Assembly (NCBI GenBank): GCA_036501845.1
Contig: DASXZO010000044.1
Location: forward strand, 1-34,223
Reading direction: 5' to 3'
Origin: JBBREP01 sp036501845
GTDB lineage: Bacteria; Actinomycetota; Acidimicrobiia; IMCC26256; PALSA-610
Length of the DNA stretch: 34,223 nucleotides
Made by a program: the position numbers and the translations under genes. The notes beneath the pieces were generated by a model. It ran no database searches. It saw only the letters and a program-made list of their open reading frames with translations, and had not been told where the DNA came from. Below are positions 23,759 through 31,933 of the stretch, in pieces; positions within the stretch are counted from its first letter, which is position 1; each line of letters begins with the position of its first letter.

Positions 23759-26283
23759 TGGCGGTGGACGCCAAGATCATTGCCGCCATCGACGAGCTCG
23801 CGTGCGCGGCCACGCTGCTCGTCGCGACCGACTACGACGGCACGATCGCTCCAATCGTCGACGACCCGTCGCAGGCAACGCCGAACCGCGAAGCGGTGGC
23901 CGCGCTGCGCACGCTCGCGGGGTTCCCCGAGACCTACGTGGCGGTGATCTCGGGCCGAGAACTGCGCGAGCTGTCGCTGATGAGCCGGCTGCCGGCGGAG
24001 ATCCACCTCGTCGGCAGTCACGGCTCGGAGTTCGACATCGACTTCGCCGACGAGCTGCCGGCCGACCTCATCGCCCGGCGCGACGAGCTGACGCGCGAGC
24101 TCACCCGCCTCGCCGTGCTCTTCCCCGGCGCCCACGTGGAGCCGAAGCCGTCGGGCTGCGCCTTCCACTACCGCCACGTGGAGCCCGACCATCAGCCGAC
24201 CGCGGTCGCCGAAGCACGCCGGCTGCTGCAGTCGTACGACGTGCTCGTGCGCAACGGCAAGATGGTGCTCGACGCCACGTTCGTCGACCAGAACAAAGGC
24301 GACGCGATCCGCCGCTTGCGCCACGACCTCGGCGCCACCAACGTCATCTACTTCGGTGACGACACCACCGACGAAGACGCCTTTCGTGTGCTGAGCAACG
24401 GCGACCTCAGCGTGAAGGTCGGCGACGGTGAGTCGGGCGCGATGGCGCGCATCTCCGGCACCGACGACGTCGCGCAATTGTTGGCGCGCCTCGTGGTGCG
24501 GCGCCGGCACTGGCTACGCGGCGACGCCGCGACGCCTATCCAGTTCCACAGCCTGCTGTCGGACCGCATGAACGTGGCGCTCGTGAGCCCCGACGCACGC
24601 ATCACCTGGCTGTGCCAGCCGCGTCCCGACGGCCCCGCGCTCTTCGGCGAGCTGCTCGGCGGGCCACCCGGCGGCTACTTCGCGATTCGTCCCGCCAGCA
24701 AGAGCAACGCGTTGCGGCAGCGCTACATCGGCGACTCGATGGCAGTGGAGACCACGTTCCCACACCTGCGCGTGATCGACGTGCTCGAGCGGGTCGGTGA
24801 CGTGAGCGAGCTCGTGCGCACGATCGACGGCGACACACCTGCAGTGGTCGAATTCGCGCCGCGACCCGACTACGCCCGCATGCCGTTCGACCTACGGCTG
24901 CATGCGCGCGGCATCGAGCTGGTCGCGGGTTCCGACACGCTGCTGCTCGTAGGCCCCGATTGTGGCTGGGAGATCGACCGCGGCCATCGCCCGATCGCGC
25001 GCGCGACCGTCGACCCCACCAACGGACCGGTCACCTTCCGGATGCGATTGAACGCGGTCACTGCGGTGGATCCGCAGCCCGATCACGAGGACCGGTTGCG
25101 AGCGCACTGCATGGAGTGGGACACATGGGTGGAAGGTTTGCATCTGCCCACCCGCCGCCGCCCGCTGCTTGCGCGCAGCGCGGTCACGCTGCGTGCCCTC
25201 ACCTACGAGCCGACGGGCGCGATCCTCGCCGCCGCCACCACGAGCCTGCCCGAGAGCATCGGCGGCCCGCGCAACTGGGACTACCGCTACTGCTGGCTGC
25301 GCGACGCCGCGCTCACTGCATCGACGCTGCTGACGATCGGCAGCCATGAGGAAGCCGTCGGCCTGCTCGACTGGATCGCCACCATCGTCGAACGCGTCGG
25401 GATCGAACGCGTGCGCCCGCTGTACGCGGTGGACGGAAGCGAGATCCCGCCCGAAGGCATCATCGAATCGCTGAGCGGTTATGCCGACAGCCGGCCGATC
25501 CGCATCGGTAACGCCGCCGAGTACCAGACCCAGCTCGACGTGATCGGCCACGTGGTCGAACTGGTGCTCGCGGCCGCGCACCATGGCCTCACCAACGATC
25601 GCTGGCTCCGAGTGGTCGACGAGTGCATGAAACAGATCGAACGTCGCTGGCACGAACCCGATCACGGCATCTGGGAGATCCGCGACCTTCCGCGCCATCA
25701 CGTGTATTCGAAGGTGCGGTGTTGGTCCGCTGCCGGCGCCGCGATCGAACTCGATGCCCACGGCGGCGAACGCACCACCGCGTGGAAGGAACTGCGCGAC
25801 GAGATCGCGCGCGACGTGGAGCTCAACGGCTGGAAGCCGTCGCGCAACGCCTTCGGCGCGGCGTACGACGGCACCGACCTCGACGCCGCGGCGCTGCACG
25901 TGGGCCTGAGCGGGATGATCGCCGCCGACGACCCCCGCTTCATGTCGACCATCGACGCGGTGGAGCACGACCTGCGCCACCGCGCCACGGTGCTGCGCTA
26001 CGACCGCGACGACGGCTTGCCCGGTTTCGAAGGCGGCTTCCATCTCTGCGCGCTCTGGCTCGTGCAGGCGTTCGCGATGACCGGCCGCCTCGACGACGCG
26101 GTCGAGCTGTGGGAAGGCGTCGCCGACCTTGCCGGGCCCACGGGACTGCTCAGCGAGCAGTACGACCCCGACGGCCATCGCGCGCTCGGCAACTTCCCGC
26201 AGGCGTACAGCCATCTCGGGTTGATCGACGCGGCCTTCGCAATCGAAGCGCGCCTCGACGCCGCGGTCAGCTCCACCGTCTGA
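23758..26283 (+). CDS. fusion: trehalose-6-phosphate phosphatase (OtsB) + GH15 trehalase/glucoamylase-like domain
   Basis: An 841-aa two-domain protein. Residues 1 to about 245 form a HAD-type OtsB domain with nucleophile motif ATDYDGTIAP (Asp25, Asp27), ISGRELREL, GSHGSEF and the metal motif GDDTTDEDAF near 201. Residues about 255-841 form a GH15 module. It starts with a trehalase-type N-terminal beta domain (FHSLLSDRMNVALVSPDARITWLC) and continues into the (alpha/alpha)6 barrel with GGPRNWDYRYCWLRDA near 506 and LLSEQYDPDGHRALGNFPQAYSH near 800. OtsB makes trehalose; GH15 members in actinobacteria include trehalases. One chain could therefore both make and break trehalose, or the GH15 half could have another substrate. 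The ATG at 23758 overlaps the otsA stop. Confidence 0.93.
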   Translation: MAVDAKIIAAIDELACAATLLVATDYDGTIAPIVDDPSQATPNREAVAALRTLAGFPETYVAVISGRELRELSLMSRLPAEIHLVGSHGSEFDIDFADELPADLIARRDELTRELTRLAVLFPGAHVEPKPSGCAFHYRHVEPDHQPTAVAEARRLLQSYDVLVRNGKMVLDATFVDQNKGDAIRRLRHDLGATNVIYFGDDTTDEDAFRVLSNGDLSVKVGDGESGAMARISGTDDVAQLLARLVVRRRHWLRGDAATPIQFHSLLSDRMNVALVSPDARITWLCQPRPDGPALFGELLGGPPGGYFAIRPASKSNALRQRYIGDSMAVETTFPHLRVIDVLERVGDVSELVRTIDGDTPAVVEFAPRPDYARMPFDLRLHARGIELVAGSDTLLLVGPDCGWEIDRGHRPIARATVDPTNGPVTFRMRLNAVTAVDPQPDHEDRLRAHCMEWDTWVEGLHLPTRRRPLLARSAVTLRALTYEPTGAILAAATTSLPESIGGPRNWDYRYCWLRDAALTASTLLTIGSHEEAVGLLDWIATIVERVGIERVRPLYAVDGSEIPPEGIIESLSGYADSRPIRIGNAAEYQTQLDVIGHVVELVLAAAHHGLTNDRWLRVVDECMKQIERRWHEPDHGIWEIRDLPRHHVYSKVRCWSAAGAAIELDAHGGERTTAWKELRDEIARDVELNGWKPSRNAFGAAYDGTDLDAAALHVGLSGMIAADDPRFMSTIDAVEHDLRHRATVLRYDRDDGLPGFEGGFHLCALWLVQAFAMTGRLDDAVELWEGVADLAGPTGLLSEQYDPDGHRALGNFPQAYSHLGLIDAAFAIEARLDAAVSSTV

Positions 26284-26295
26284 CCAGGCGCAGCG

Positions 26296-26520
26296 TCACG
26301 GTTGCCGGCGGCGCGCCTCGCTCTTCAAGCGCAATGCCAGCGCGGCTGTGCGAGTGGCGTCGTCCAGCGGCTCGGGATCGCCACCCCGGCACTCGAAGAT
26401 CGCGGCGCTCGCGCCACACGCGCGGCAGCGCGCGAACGTACGCCCGCGCGCCACACCTGTGACCTTGAGGTCGGTGCTTCCACACACCTCGCAGCTGAAC
26501 GCAGCGCGGTCTTCTTCCAC
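26296..26520 (-). CDS. small zinc-ribbon hypothetical protein
   Basis: A protein of about 74 aa with two Cys pairs, CEVCGSTDLKV and CRACGASAAIFEC, spaced like a zinc ribbon (C-x2-C...C-x2-C); one further Cys follows. The C-terminus is a charged helix with an Arg-rich end. GTG 26520 was chosen because GGGGGG at 26528-26533 is seven bases upstream. ATGs at 26550 and 26553 in the same frame would add 10-11 residues but lack a good site. Function is unknown; nucleic-acid binding is typical for such small ribbons. It converges with the OtsB-GH15 gene 12 nt away, and the Calx-beta gene lies upstream behind a hairpin. Confidence 0.7.
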   Translation of the reverse strand: MEEDRAAFSCEVCGSTDLKVTGVARGRTFARCRACGASAAIFECRGGDPEPLDDATRTAALALRLKSEARRRQP

Positions 26521-26562
26521 CGTCACACCCCCCGATTGGGCGGGCCGCATCATTCATGAATT

Positions 26563-26600
26563 GATGGTGGTGCCCGGCGCGGCCGCCGGGCACCACCATC
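26563..26600 (-). terminator. perfect 16-bp stem hairpin after the Calx-beta gene
   Basis: Arms 26563-26578 and 26585-26600 are exact reverse complements (GATGGTGGTGCCCGGC on the plus strand) around a 6-nt GC loop. It starts 25 nt after the Calx-beta stop on the minus strand. The minus-strand sequence after the stem is AATTCATG, so there is no classical T-run. Position and perfection argue for a transcription terminator or an RNA 3'-end stabiliser. Confidence 0.7.
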
Positions 26601-26624
26601 GCTGTCAGAGGAGGCGCCCCTCCG

Positions 26625-28169
26625 TCACGTGTTGTTTGACTTGATGATCACCTTGCCGTTCGTCACCGTCGGCTCGATACTCGTTCCGCTGATGGTGAAG
26701 AACTCGCTCTTCTCCGTGACCCCGTCGATGTTCGTCGGGATCACCACCGTGGCCGTCTTCGACTGCGCCGGAATCGTGATCGACGGACCGGGCAGCGGCC
26801 CGTAGTCACCAGGCGCAACCGCGGTGCCGTCGTGCAGCGCCAGGTTGATCGTGATCGGCTGGTAGTACACCTGGCTGATCGTGTAGGTGACCGTCGCTGC
26901 CGAGCCTTCGGTGACGCTCACCGTGTTCGCCCGCATTGCCGGCAGGTCGTCGTTGAGCAACGTGACCGTGTACTTGAGCGTTTTCGGGTTGCCGACGAGC
27001 GATGCGTTCGACGGATTCGTCAAGTCGACCTGGAAATGCTCGTTCGGCTCCACCGTGGGGTCGCCGACCACGCTCACTGTGAGCGGCGTTGACGGCGTGG
27101 TCTGGCCCGGCGCGAACATCAGTGTGCCGGAATTGGTCGTGAAATCGCTTCCAGCCTTGGCCGTCTGGGCTGCCGTGCGCCATTGCACCGTGACCGTGTG
27201 CGAGTACGGGTGATCGAGCGTCACCGGGACGGTCACGTCGTGCGTGGTGCTGCCTTCGGGAACGGTCACCGCCTGCCCCGAGATCACCGGTGCGGTGGTC
27301 GGGTACAGCTGCAGCGAAGCCATCGGGACGTAGCCCGTCCAGCACGGCGTGTCGTCACGGAAGGCGTTGGGGTTCATGCCGTTGCAGTAGTCGCTGCCGA
27401 GCGCCGCGTTCTGGAACACGCCATTCGGGTCGACATCGGTGCCAGTGTTCGCGGCACTCTCGAGACCGACGTTCAACGAGTCGTACGCGCAGCCTTGGGG
27501 GGCGGAGTCGCACGCCTGGGTGCCGATCGGCGCGTAGCCCCAAGTCGTGGTGTTGAACGCAACGCCCCACACCACCTGTGACGGCAACGGTTGACCGACA
27601 CCAGGACCGGTCGCGTTGCTCATGTCGAACTGGATCGTGTTCAAATAGCCGTTGTAACAGTTGCTGTCGGCGCCGTTGAACCACTCGCCCGCCAGCGGGC
27701 CGGTGCAGATACCACTCTGCGACGGCCGATACGGGACGTTGAACGTCTGCGTCTTCGTCTCGAGCGGATGTGCGTGATCGACAGACGGCGGGCTGCCAGG
27801 AACCACCGCGTAGACGCTGAAGGTCATCGTCACCGGGAACGTCGCGCCTGGCGCGCTCGAGCAATCGTGGGTATTCCACGCGCCGCTCTGGCACGCCCAA
27901 CTCGACAGACCCACGTTCGCCGACTGCAGGTAACCGGTCTGCGTGAGACCGACTTCGTCACCGAGCTCGGCCGTCTGCGAGGCCTGGAACCCCTCACTCG
28001 GCACATTGGCCGGCAAGGTGTTCGGGATCGAGCTGTACACGATTGGTCCAGCGGTTGCGCCGGCTGGCGACGCACCCGTGACCGCGTCGACAAGCGGCAC
28101 GGCCGCCGACACGGCGATTGAGAGCACTGCTGCAACCGACAGCGGTGCGCGGAGATACTTCCCCAACAT
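26625..28169 (-). CDS. secreted Calx-beta domain protein
   Basis: A 514-aa exported protein. The signal peptide is about residues 1-38 (LGKYLRAPLSVAAVLSIAVS... ending AGATA). An N-terminal region of about 250 residues, rich in Asn, Gly and Cys, contains NSNCYNGYLNTIQFD-like and QVVWGVAFNTTTWGY segments and is not recognised. Two Calx-beta-type repeats follow, each starting V-x-EGS: VTVPEGSTTHDVTVPVTL with PNEHFQVDLTNPSNASL, and VSVTEGSAATVTYTIS with TEKSEFFTISG. Calx-beta domains bind Ca2+ in adhesion proteins. ATG 28169 follows AAAGGGGC. A perfect hairpin follows the gene and the SARP regulator lies upstream in the same direction, 165 nt away. Adhesion or matrix function is inferred from domain class. 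Confidence 0.85.
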   Translation of the reverse strand: MLGKYLRAPLSVAAVLSIAVSAAVPLVDAVTGASPAGATAGPIVYSSIPNTLPANVPSEGFQASQTAELGDEVGLTQTGYLQSANVGLSSWACQSGAWNTHDCSSAPGATFPVTMTFSVYAVVPGSPPSVDHAHPLETKTQTFNVPYRPSQSGICTGPLAGEWFNGADSNCYNGYLNTIQFDMSNATGPGVGQPLPSQVVWGVAFNTTTWGYAPIGTQACDSAPQGCAYDSLNVGLESAANTGTDVDPNGVFQNAALGSDYCNGMNPNAFRDDTPCWTGYVPMASLQLYPTTAPVISGQAVTVPEGSTTHDVTVPVTLDHPYSHTVTVQWRTAAQTAKAGSDFTTNSGTLMFAPGQTTPSTPLTVSVVGDPTVEPNEHFQVDLTNPSNASLVGNPKTLKYTVTLLNDDLPAMRANTVSVTEGSAATVTYTISQVYYQPITINLALHDGTAVAPGDYGPLPGPSITIPAQSKTATVVIPTNIDGVTEKSEFFTISGTSIEPTVTNGKVIIKSNNT

Positions 28170-28287
28170 TGATGCCCCTTTGTTGTTGGCGCGCCACGCG
28201 CGACACGAACGCGATCCGCCCGCACGCAACGCCCACTAGCCCTCTACCAACAACGATTGGACCACGCCCCACTTTCAAGTTGCTTTC

Positions 28288-28314
28288 CGCGAAAGGTTTC
28301 GTAGGGCTTTCGCG
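28288..28314 (-). terminator. 8-bp inverted repeat after the SARP regulator gene
   Basis: Arms CGCGAAAG at 28288-28295 and CTTTCGCG at 28307-28314 pair perfectly around an 11-nt loop. The structure begins about 20 nt after the regulator's stop on the minus strand. There is no T-run. A shorter competing stem with the neighbouring CTTTC is possible. Weak terminator candidate, or part of the Calx-beta gene's leader. Confidence 0.35.
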
Positions 28315-28334
28315 ACCCGTTGACGCTGCAGTGA

Positions 28335-31300
28335 TCAGGGGTGCGTCTGCACCTGCAGTTCGGCCGCCCGCTTCTCGAGGTCGACGAGATCGAGCGTGCG
28401 CGCGGTTTCGATCACCTCGAGGCACAACGCGTTGGCGTGATCAGGACGAGCAGTTTCGCCCCGCACGGTTGTCGCGGCCCAACTCAGTTGGCTTCGCGCG
28501 CGCAGGAACGGCGAGTCGAGCCGATCCGCCACATCGATCGCCAGCTCGAACAGATCGTCAGCATCTGCTGCACCCAGCGCGGCCGACGCGAACGCCGCCC
28601 CGTGCGCGAGCGGCGCCGCCACCCACATACCGTTGAACGCCACCTGATCGACGCACGAATCGAACATCGGTCGCAACATCTCGGCGACATCGGGCATCTC
28701 GAGGATCCATGCACTCTCGGCCGAGAGGACGAGCAGCGTCGCCCAGAAGGTGTTCTGCGGCATGTCTTCGAACTTGTTCGCAGCGAGCGCGCGCAGCCGG
28801 CGGCGCGCGTCGGGCCGGTTGGCCTCGTCGACCGCGAGCGCGCGAATGAGCACATGATTCAAACCGGGAAAGCGCTCGAAGAACGCATCCGCGTCGCGCA
28901 CGCGCGACACGATCGACGACGTACGCCGCTGGTGCCAACGCAACTGCGCGAGCTGCAGCAACCCGACGTACTCGGCGTGCGGCATGCCGTTCGCCAGCCC
29001 GTAGTCGCGCGCGATCCGGATCAATCGCTCGGCGTCGTCGAGTCGTCCGGCGAGCCCGAACCGCCAGGCGCGCCGAGCACGTTGCGTCCAGACCAGCGGG
29101 GGCAGGCTGTTGCGCCGCGAAATCGCGTCGGCGACTGCGATGTATTGCTCGCAGCCGGCCATGTCGGCCACCTGCAACGCGGCGATCATGCCCGCACCAG
29201 CGAGGTAGTAGCGCGCGAAGTCGTCGTGCAGCGTCTCCGCCAGCTGCAGTGCCTCGTCCACCTCGGCGCGCCGGCGAGTTGCGGACGACGGCGCCTGCGC
29301 CATCGAGGAGTGGCGAATGAGCGCGTCGACGAGCGCTTCGGGACTCCCACTTCGGCGCGCAAGCGTGATCGCCTCGAGCGAAAGCACTTCGGCATCGAGC
29401 GGGTCGCGGAGCGCGCGCTCGGTGGCCAGGCGCACGAGCACCTTGCTCCGGCCGGCGTCGTCGGGCGCCAATTCGAGCGCCCGCTCGAGCAACGCAAGCA
29501 CATCGCCGTCGACGAGACCCGGGAGCATGGTCCACGCCGGCGACGACAGGGTGGCCACGCGCACGAGCATCTCCGGGTCGCCACGTTCGACCGCGTCGCT
29601 CGCGGCGCCGCGCAGCGTTCGCGCGAATTCCGGATCGCCCGCCAGGTACTGGGCCTCGGCGAGCGCGACCAGCAGCGCACCGCGTGCCTCGCCCTCGTCG
29701 ACGAGCGAGAGCGCGATCTCATACCACTGCGCGGCGTTCGCCGGCTCCAAGAGCCGTTTGGCCTCGTCGCCCGCCTGCCGCGCGTACTCGATGGTCTTGT
29801 TGCTCGCGTCGGGCCCGTCGGCCTGGCTCCAATGGAACGCCAGGTCGGCCGCCGAGGCAGTGCCGGCGCGTTCGATCGCCATTGCCGCGCGCCGATGGGC
29901 CGCGGCTCGTTCCGCGGGGTCCAGCGACTCGGCGATCGTTCGCCGCGCCAGCTGATGGGCAAAGCGATACGTGTGCAGGCCGCCCGAATGAAGCATCTGG
30001 GCATCGACCGCGCGCGAGATGATCGTGGTCGTTGCCGATGCGGGCAGCTCCAGGATCTCGCTCAAGAGCGGCACCGTGAACTCGCGTTCGAACACCGAGG
30101 CGGCTTGGAGCGCCTCGCCGGTTGCGCGACCGAGCGCGTCGAGACGCGCCAGCACCACATCGCGCACACGCGGCGGCACCGCCCACTCGTCGCCGAGCCG
30201 CTCGGGTTGGCCGGTGCTCAACAGCTCGGCGAGCAGGAAGGGGCTCCCGGACGTGAGATCGACGAGTTGTTCGTACGCGACCCGCTGGCGCCGGCCGGGC
30301 TCGATCCCCAGGCGGTCGACCAGCTGGCGGATGTCGTCGTCGCTCAGCGGGCCGAGCGCGATCGTGTCGACCATGCCGCGGCGCTCGAATTCGGTGACGA
30401 GGCGCTGGAACGAACCGGCGCTCCTCGCGATCTGGCCGCCCGTGCTCACCACCACGAGCGAGCGCTTCACCGCGGCGTCCAAGAGCTGTCCGATCACGTG
30501 GAGCAGCGTGGGATTGGCGCCATCGATGTCGTCGATCAGTACGACCACCGGGGCCTTGGCCGACAGCGCCGCGAGCCAGCCCGCGCTGCGGCCCATCAGC
30601 GCCTCCTGCGGCGGCAGACTCGCGCCCAGCACCTCCGCAAAGTCCGGCACCACGCGCAACAGCGCGTCGAGCTCGTCGTGGCTGAGGCGGCGCGCCGCGG
30701 CCGCGAGGGAATGCACGAGTGCGACCACCGACGAGTACATCGATTCGTGCACGTCGACCGGAACCACAATCGTGTCGCGGCCGAAGCGCCGGGCCAGCTC
30801 GAGCAGCAGCCGGCTCTTTCCCGAACCGGGCTCCCCCTCGACCACCAGCATGCGAAACCCGTCGCGCACCGCGGAACGCAGCGAGTTGCTCGCCACCTCG
30901 AGCTCCTGCTCGCGACCGACGAACGACAACGTCTCGTTGGTCCAGGCCGGCATGGGCACGGTGAGGCCGGCGTCGGTGGCGAGCATGTCGGGATCGTGAT
31001 CGAGGACCTTGCGTTCGAGATCCTGGAACGAGCGCGACGGCTCGATGCCGAGCTGTTCACGCAGCCGCTCGCGGAGATCGGCACATGCTGCGAGCGCATC
31101 CACCTGCCGTCCGCTGCGGTACAGCGCCGCGACCTGCAGCGCACGCACGTGCTCGCCGAGCGGGTTCGCCGCGATCCAGTCGCCGATGTCGGCGAGCACC
31201 TCGAGATGCCGCCCGGCGGTGAGATACGCGTCGCAGCGCGCCTCGTAGACGGTCCAGTGCAACTCCGACAACCGCTGCACGCCCGCGGCGTAGAACGGGA

Positions 31301-31727
31301 AGTCTGCGAGGCCCTCGAGCGCCTCACCTGACCAGTAGGCCAGCGCGGCATCGAGCGACACTGCTGCCCGTCGCGGGTCGTGCTCGGCCAGCGCGGTGCG
31401 GCCCGTCCGCAGCAGACCTTCGACGCGGGTGACGTCGACCTCGTCGGGCCCGACGTCGAGGCGGTACCCACCGCCCTCGGAGCGAATGCAATCGGCCGCG
31501 CTACCGATGGCGCGGCGCAGGCGCGACATCACCACATGGAGCGCGGCCGTGGGATGGTCGGGGAGATCCTCGCCCCACACACCCTCGATCGCGGCCGACG
31601 CGCTGACGACGCGATTCGCACGCAACACCAGCATGGCCAGGAGCGCGCGCTGGCGCGGCGCGACGATCGCGCTCGTCCGTCCGTCGTCGTCTACGACGCA
31701 GACCTCACCTAACAGTCTGAACAGCAC
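28335..31727 (-). CDS. SARP/BTAD-type transcriptional regulator with ATPase and helical C-terminal half
   Basis: A protein of about 1130 aa of the AfsR-like class. The N-terminal OmpR-type winged helix is LFRLLGEVCVVDDDG...PRQRALLAMLVLRANRVVS...LHVVMSRLRRAIG (about 1-95). A bacterial transcriptional activation domain follows (about 100-245: YWSGEALEGLADFPF...EHVRALQVAALYRSGRQVDAL). Next is an ATPase module with FVGREQELEV, Walker A GEPGSGKS near 292-299 and Walker B VVVLIDDIDG near 390. The rest, to the end, is helical and TPR-like. Such proteins activate pathway-specific genes. The start is uncertain: GTG 31727 begins right at the conserved region with GGGGAG just upstream, while GTG 31739 adds four residues. 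The nearest target candidates are the Calx-beta gene and its own promoter. Confidence 0.92.
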   Translation of the reverse strand: MLFRLLGEVCVVDDDGRTSAIVAPRQRALLAMLVLRANRVVSASAAIEGVWGEDLPDHPTAALHVVMSRLRRAIGSAADCIRSEGGGYRLDVGPDEVDVTRVEGLLRTGRTALAEHDPRRAAVSLDAALAYWSGEALEGLADFPFYAAGVQRLSELHWTVYEARCDAYLTAGRHLEVLADIGDWIAANPLGEHVRALQVAALYRSGRQVDALAACADLRERLREQLGIEPSRSFQDLERKVLDHDPDMLATDAGLTVPMPAWTNETLSFVGREQELEVASNSLRSAVRDGFRMLVVEGEPGSGKSRLLLELARRFGRDTIVVPVDVHESMYSSVVALVHSLAAAARRLSHDELDALLRVVPDFAEVLGASLPPQEALMGRSAGWLAALSAKAPVVVLIDDIDGANPTLLHVIGQLLDAAVKRSLVVVSTGGQIARSAGSFQRLVTEFERRGMVDTIALGPLSDDDIRQLVDRLGIEPGRRQRVAYEQLVDLTSGSPFLLAELLSTGQPERLGDEWAVPPRVRDVVLARLDALGRATGEALQAASVFEREFTVPLLSEILELPASATTTIISRAVDAQMLHSGGLHTYRFAHQLARRTIAESLDPAERAAAHRRAAMAIERAGTASAADLAFHWSQADGPDASNKTIEYARQAGDEAKRLLEPANAAQWYEIALSLVDEGEARGALLVALAEAQYLAGDPEFARTLRGAASDAVERGDPEMLVRVATLSSPAWTMLPGLVDGDVLALLERALELAPDDAGRSKVLVRLATERALRDPLDAEVLSLEAITLARRSGSPEALVDALIRHSSMAQAPSSATRRRAEVDEALQLAETLHDDFARYYLAGAGMIAALQVADMAGCEQYIAVADAISRRNSLPPLVWTQRARRAWRFGLAGRLDDAERLIRIARDYGLANGMPHAEYVGLLQLAQLRWHQRRTSSIVSRVRDADAFFERFPGLNHVLIRALAVDEANRPDARRRLRALAANKFEDMPQNTFWATLLVLSAESAWILEMPDVAEMLRPMFDSCVDQVAFNGMWVAAPLAHGAAFASAALGAADADDLFELAIDVADRLDSPFLRARSQLSWAATTVRGETARPDHANALCLEVIETARTLDLVDLEKRAAELQVQTHP

Positions 31728-31842
31728 ACCACTCCCCACGCGCCCGTCGTCAGGCTCTGGTTCCTTTCGTTGCCGTCACCTTCGCGGGGTCGCGTTTGCG
31801 ATGTACTCCAGCCCGTTCTTCTGGAGTCGCGCTTGCGCGTCG

Positions 31843-31858
31843 TGTCGTAATTCTGACA
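31843..31858. promoter_or_regulatory. TGTC-N2-AATT-N2-GACA dyad upstream of the SARP regulator
   Basis: The 16-mer TGTCGTAATTCTGACA is a dyad, TGTC..AATT..GACA, with 12 of 16 positions symmetric. It lies about 115 nt upstream of the regulator start, in an AT-richer patch of a 206-nt intergenic region. Its form suits a dimeric repressor or autoregulatory site. I do not know the protein that binds it, and the call rests on symmetry and position alone. Confidence 0.35.
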
Positions 31859-31933
31859 AAACTCAGTGAATCACGCATCCCTTTCGCGGGTCTTTCTCCG
31901 TTTTTGACCCGGTCAGCCAGGCCGTGACCGCGC

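Noticed and set aside
28341..31331. 996-codon plus-strand frame opposite the SARP regulator
   Set aside because: Mirror of the third-position GC bias of the regulator gene; no domain and no ribosome-binding site.
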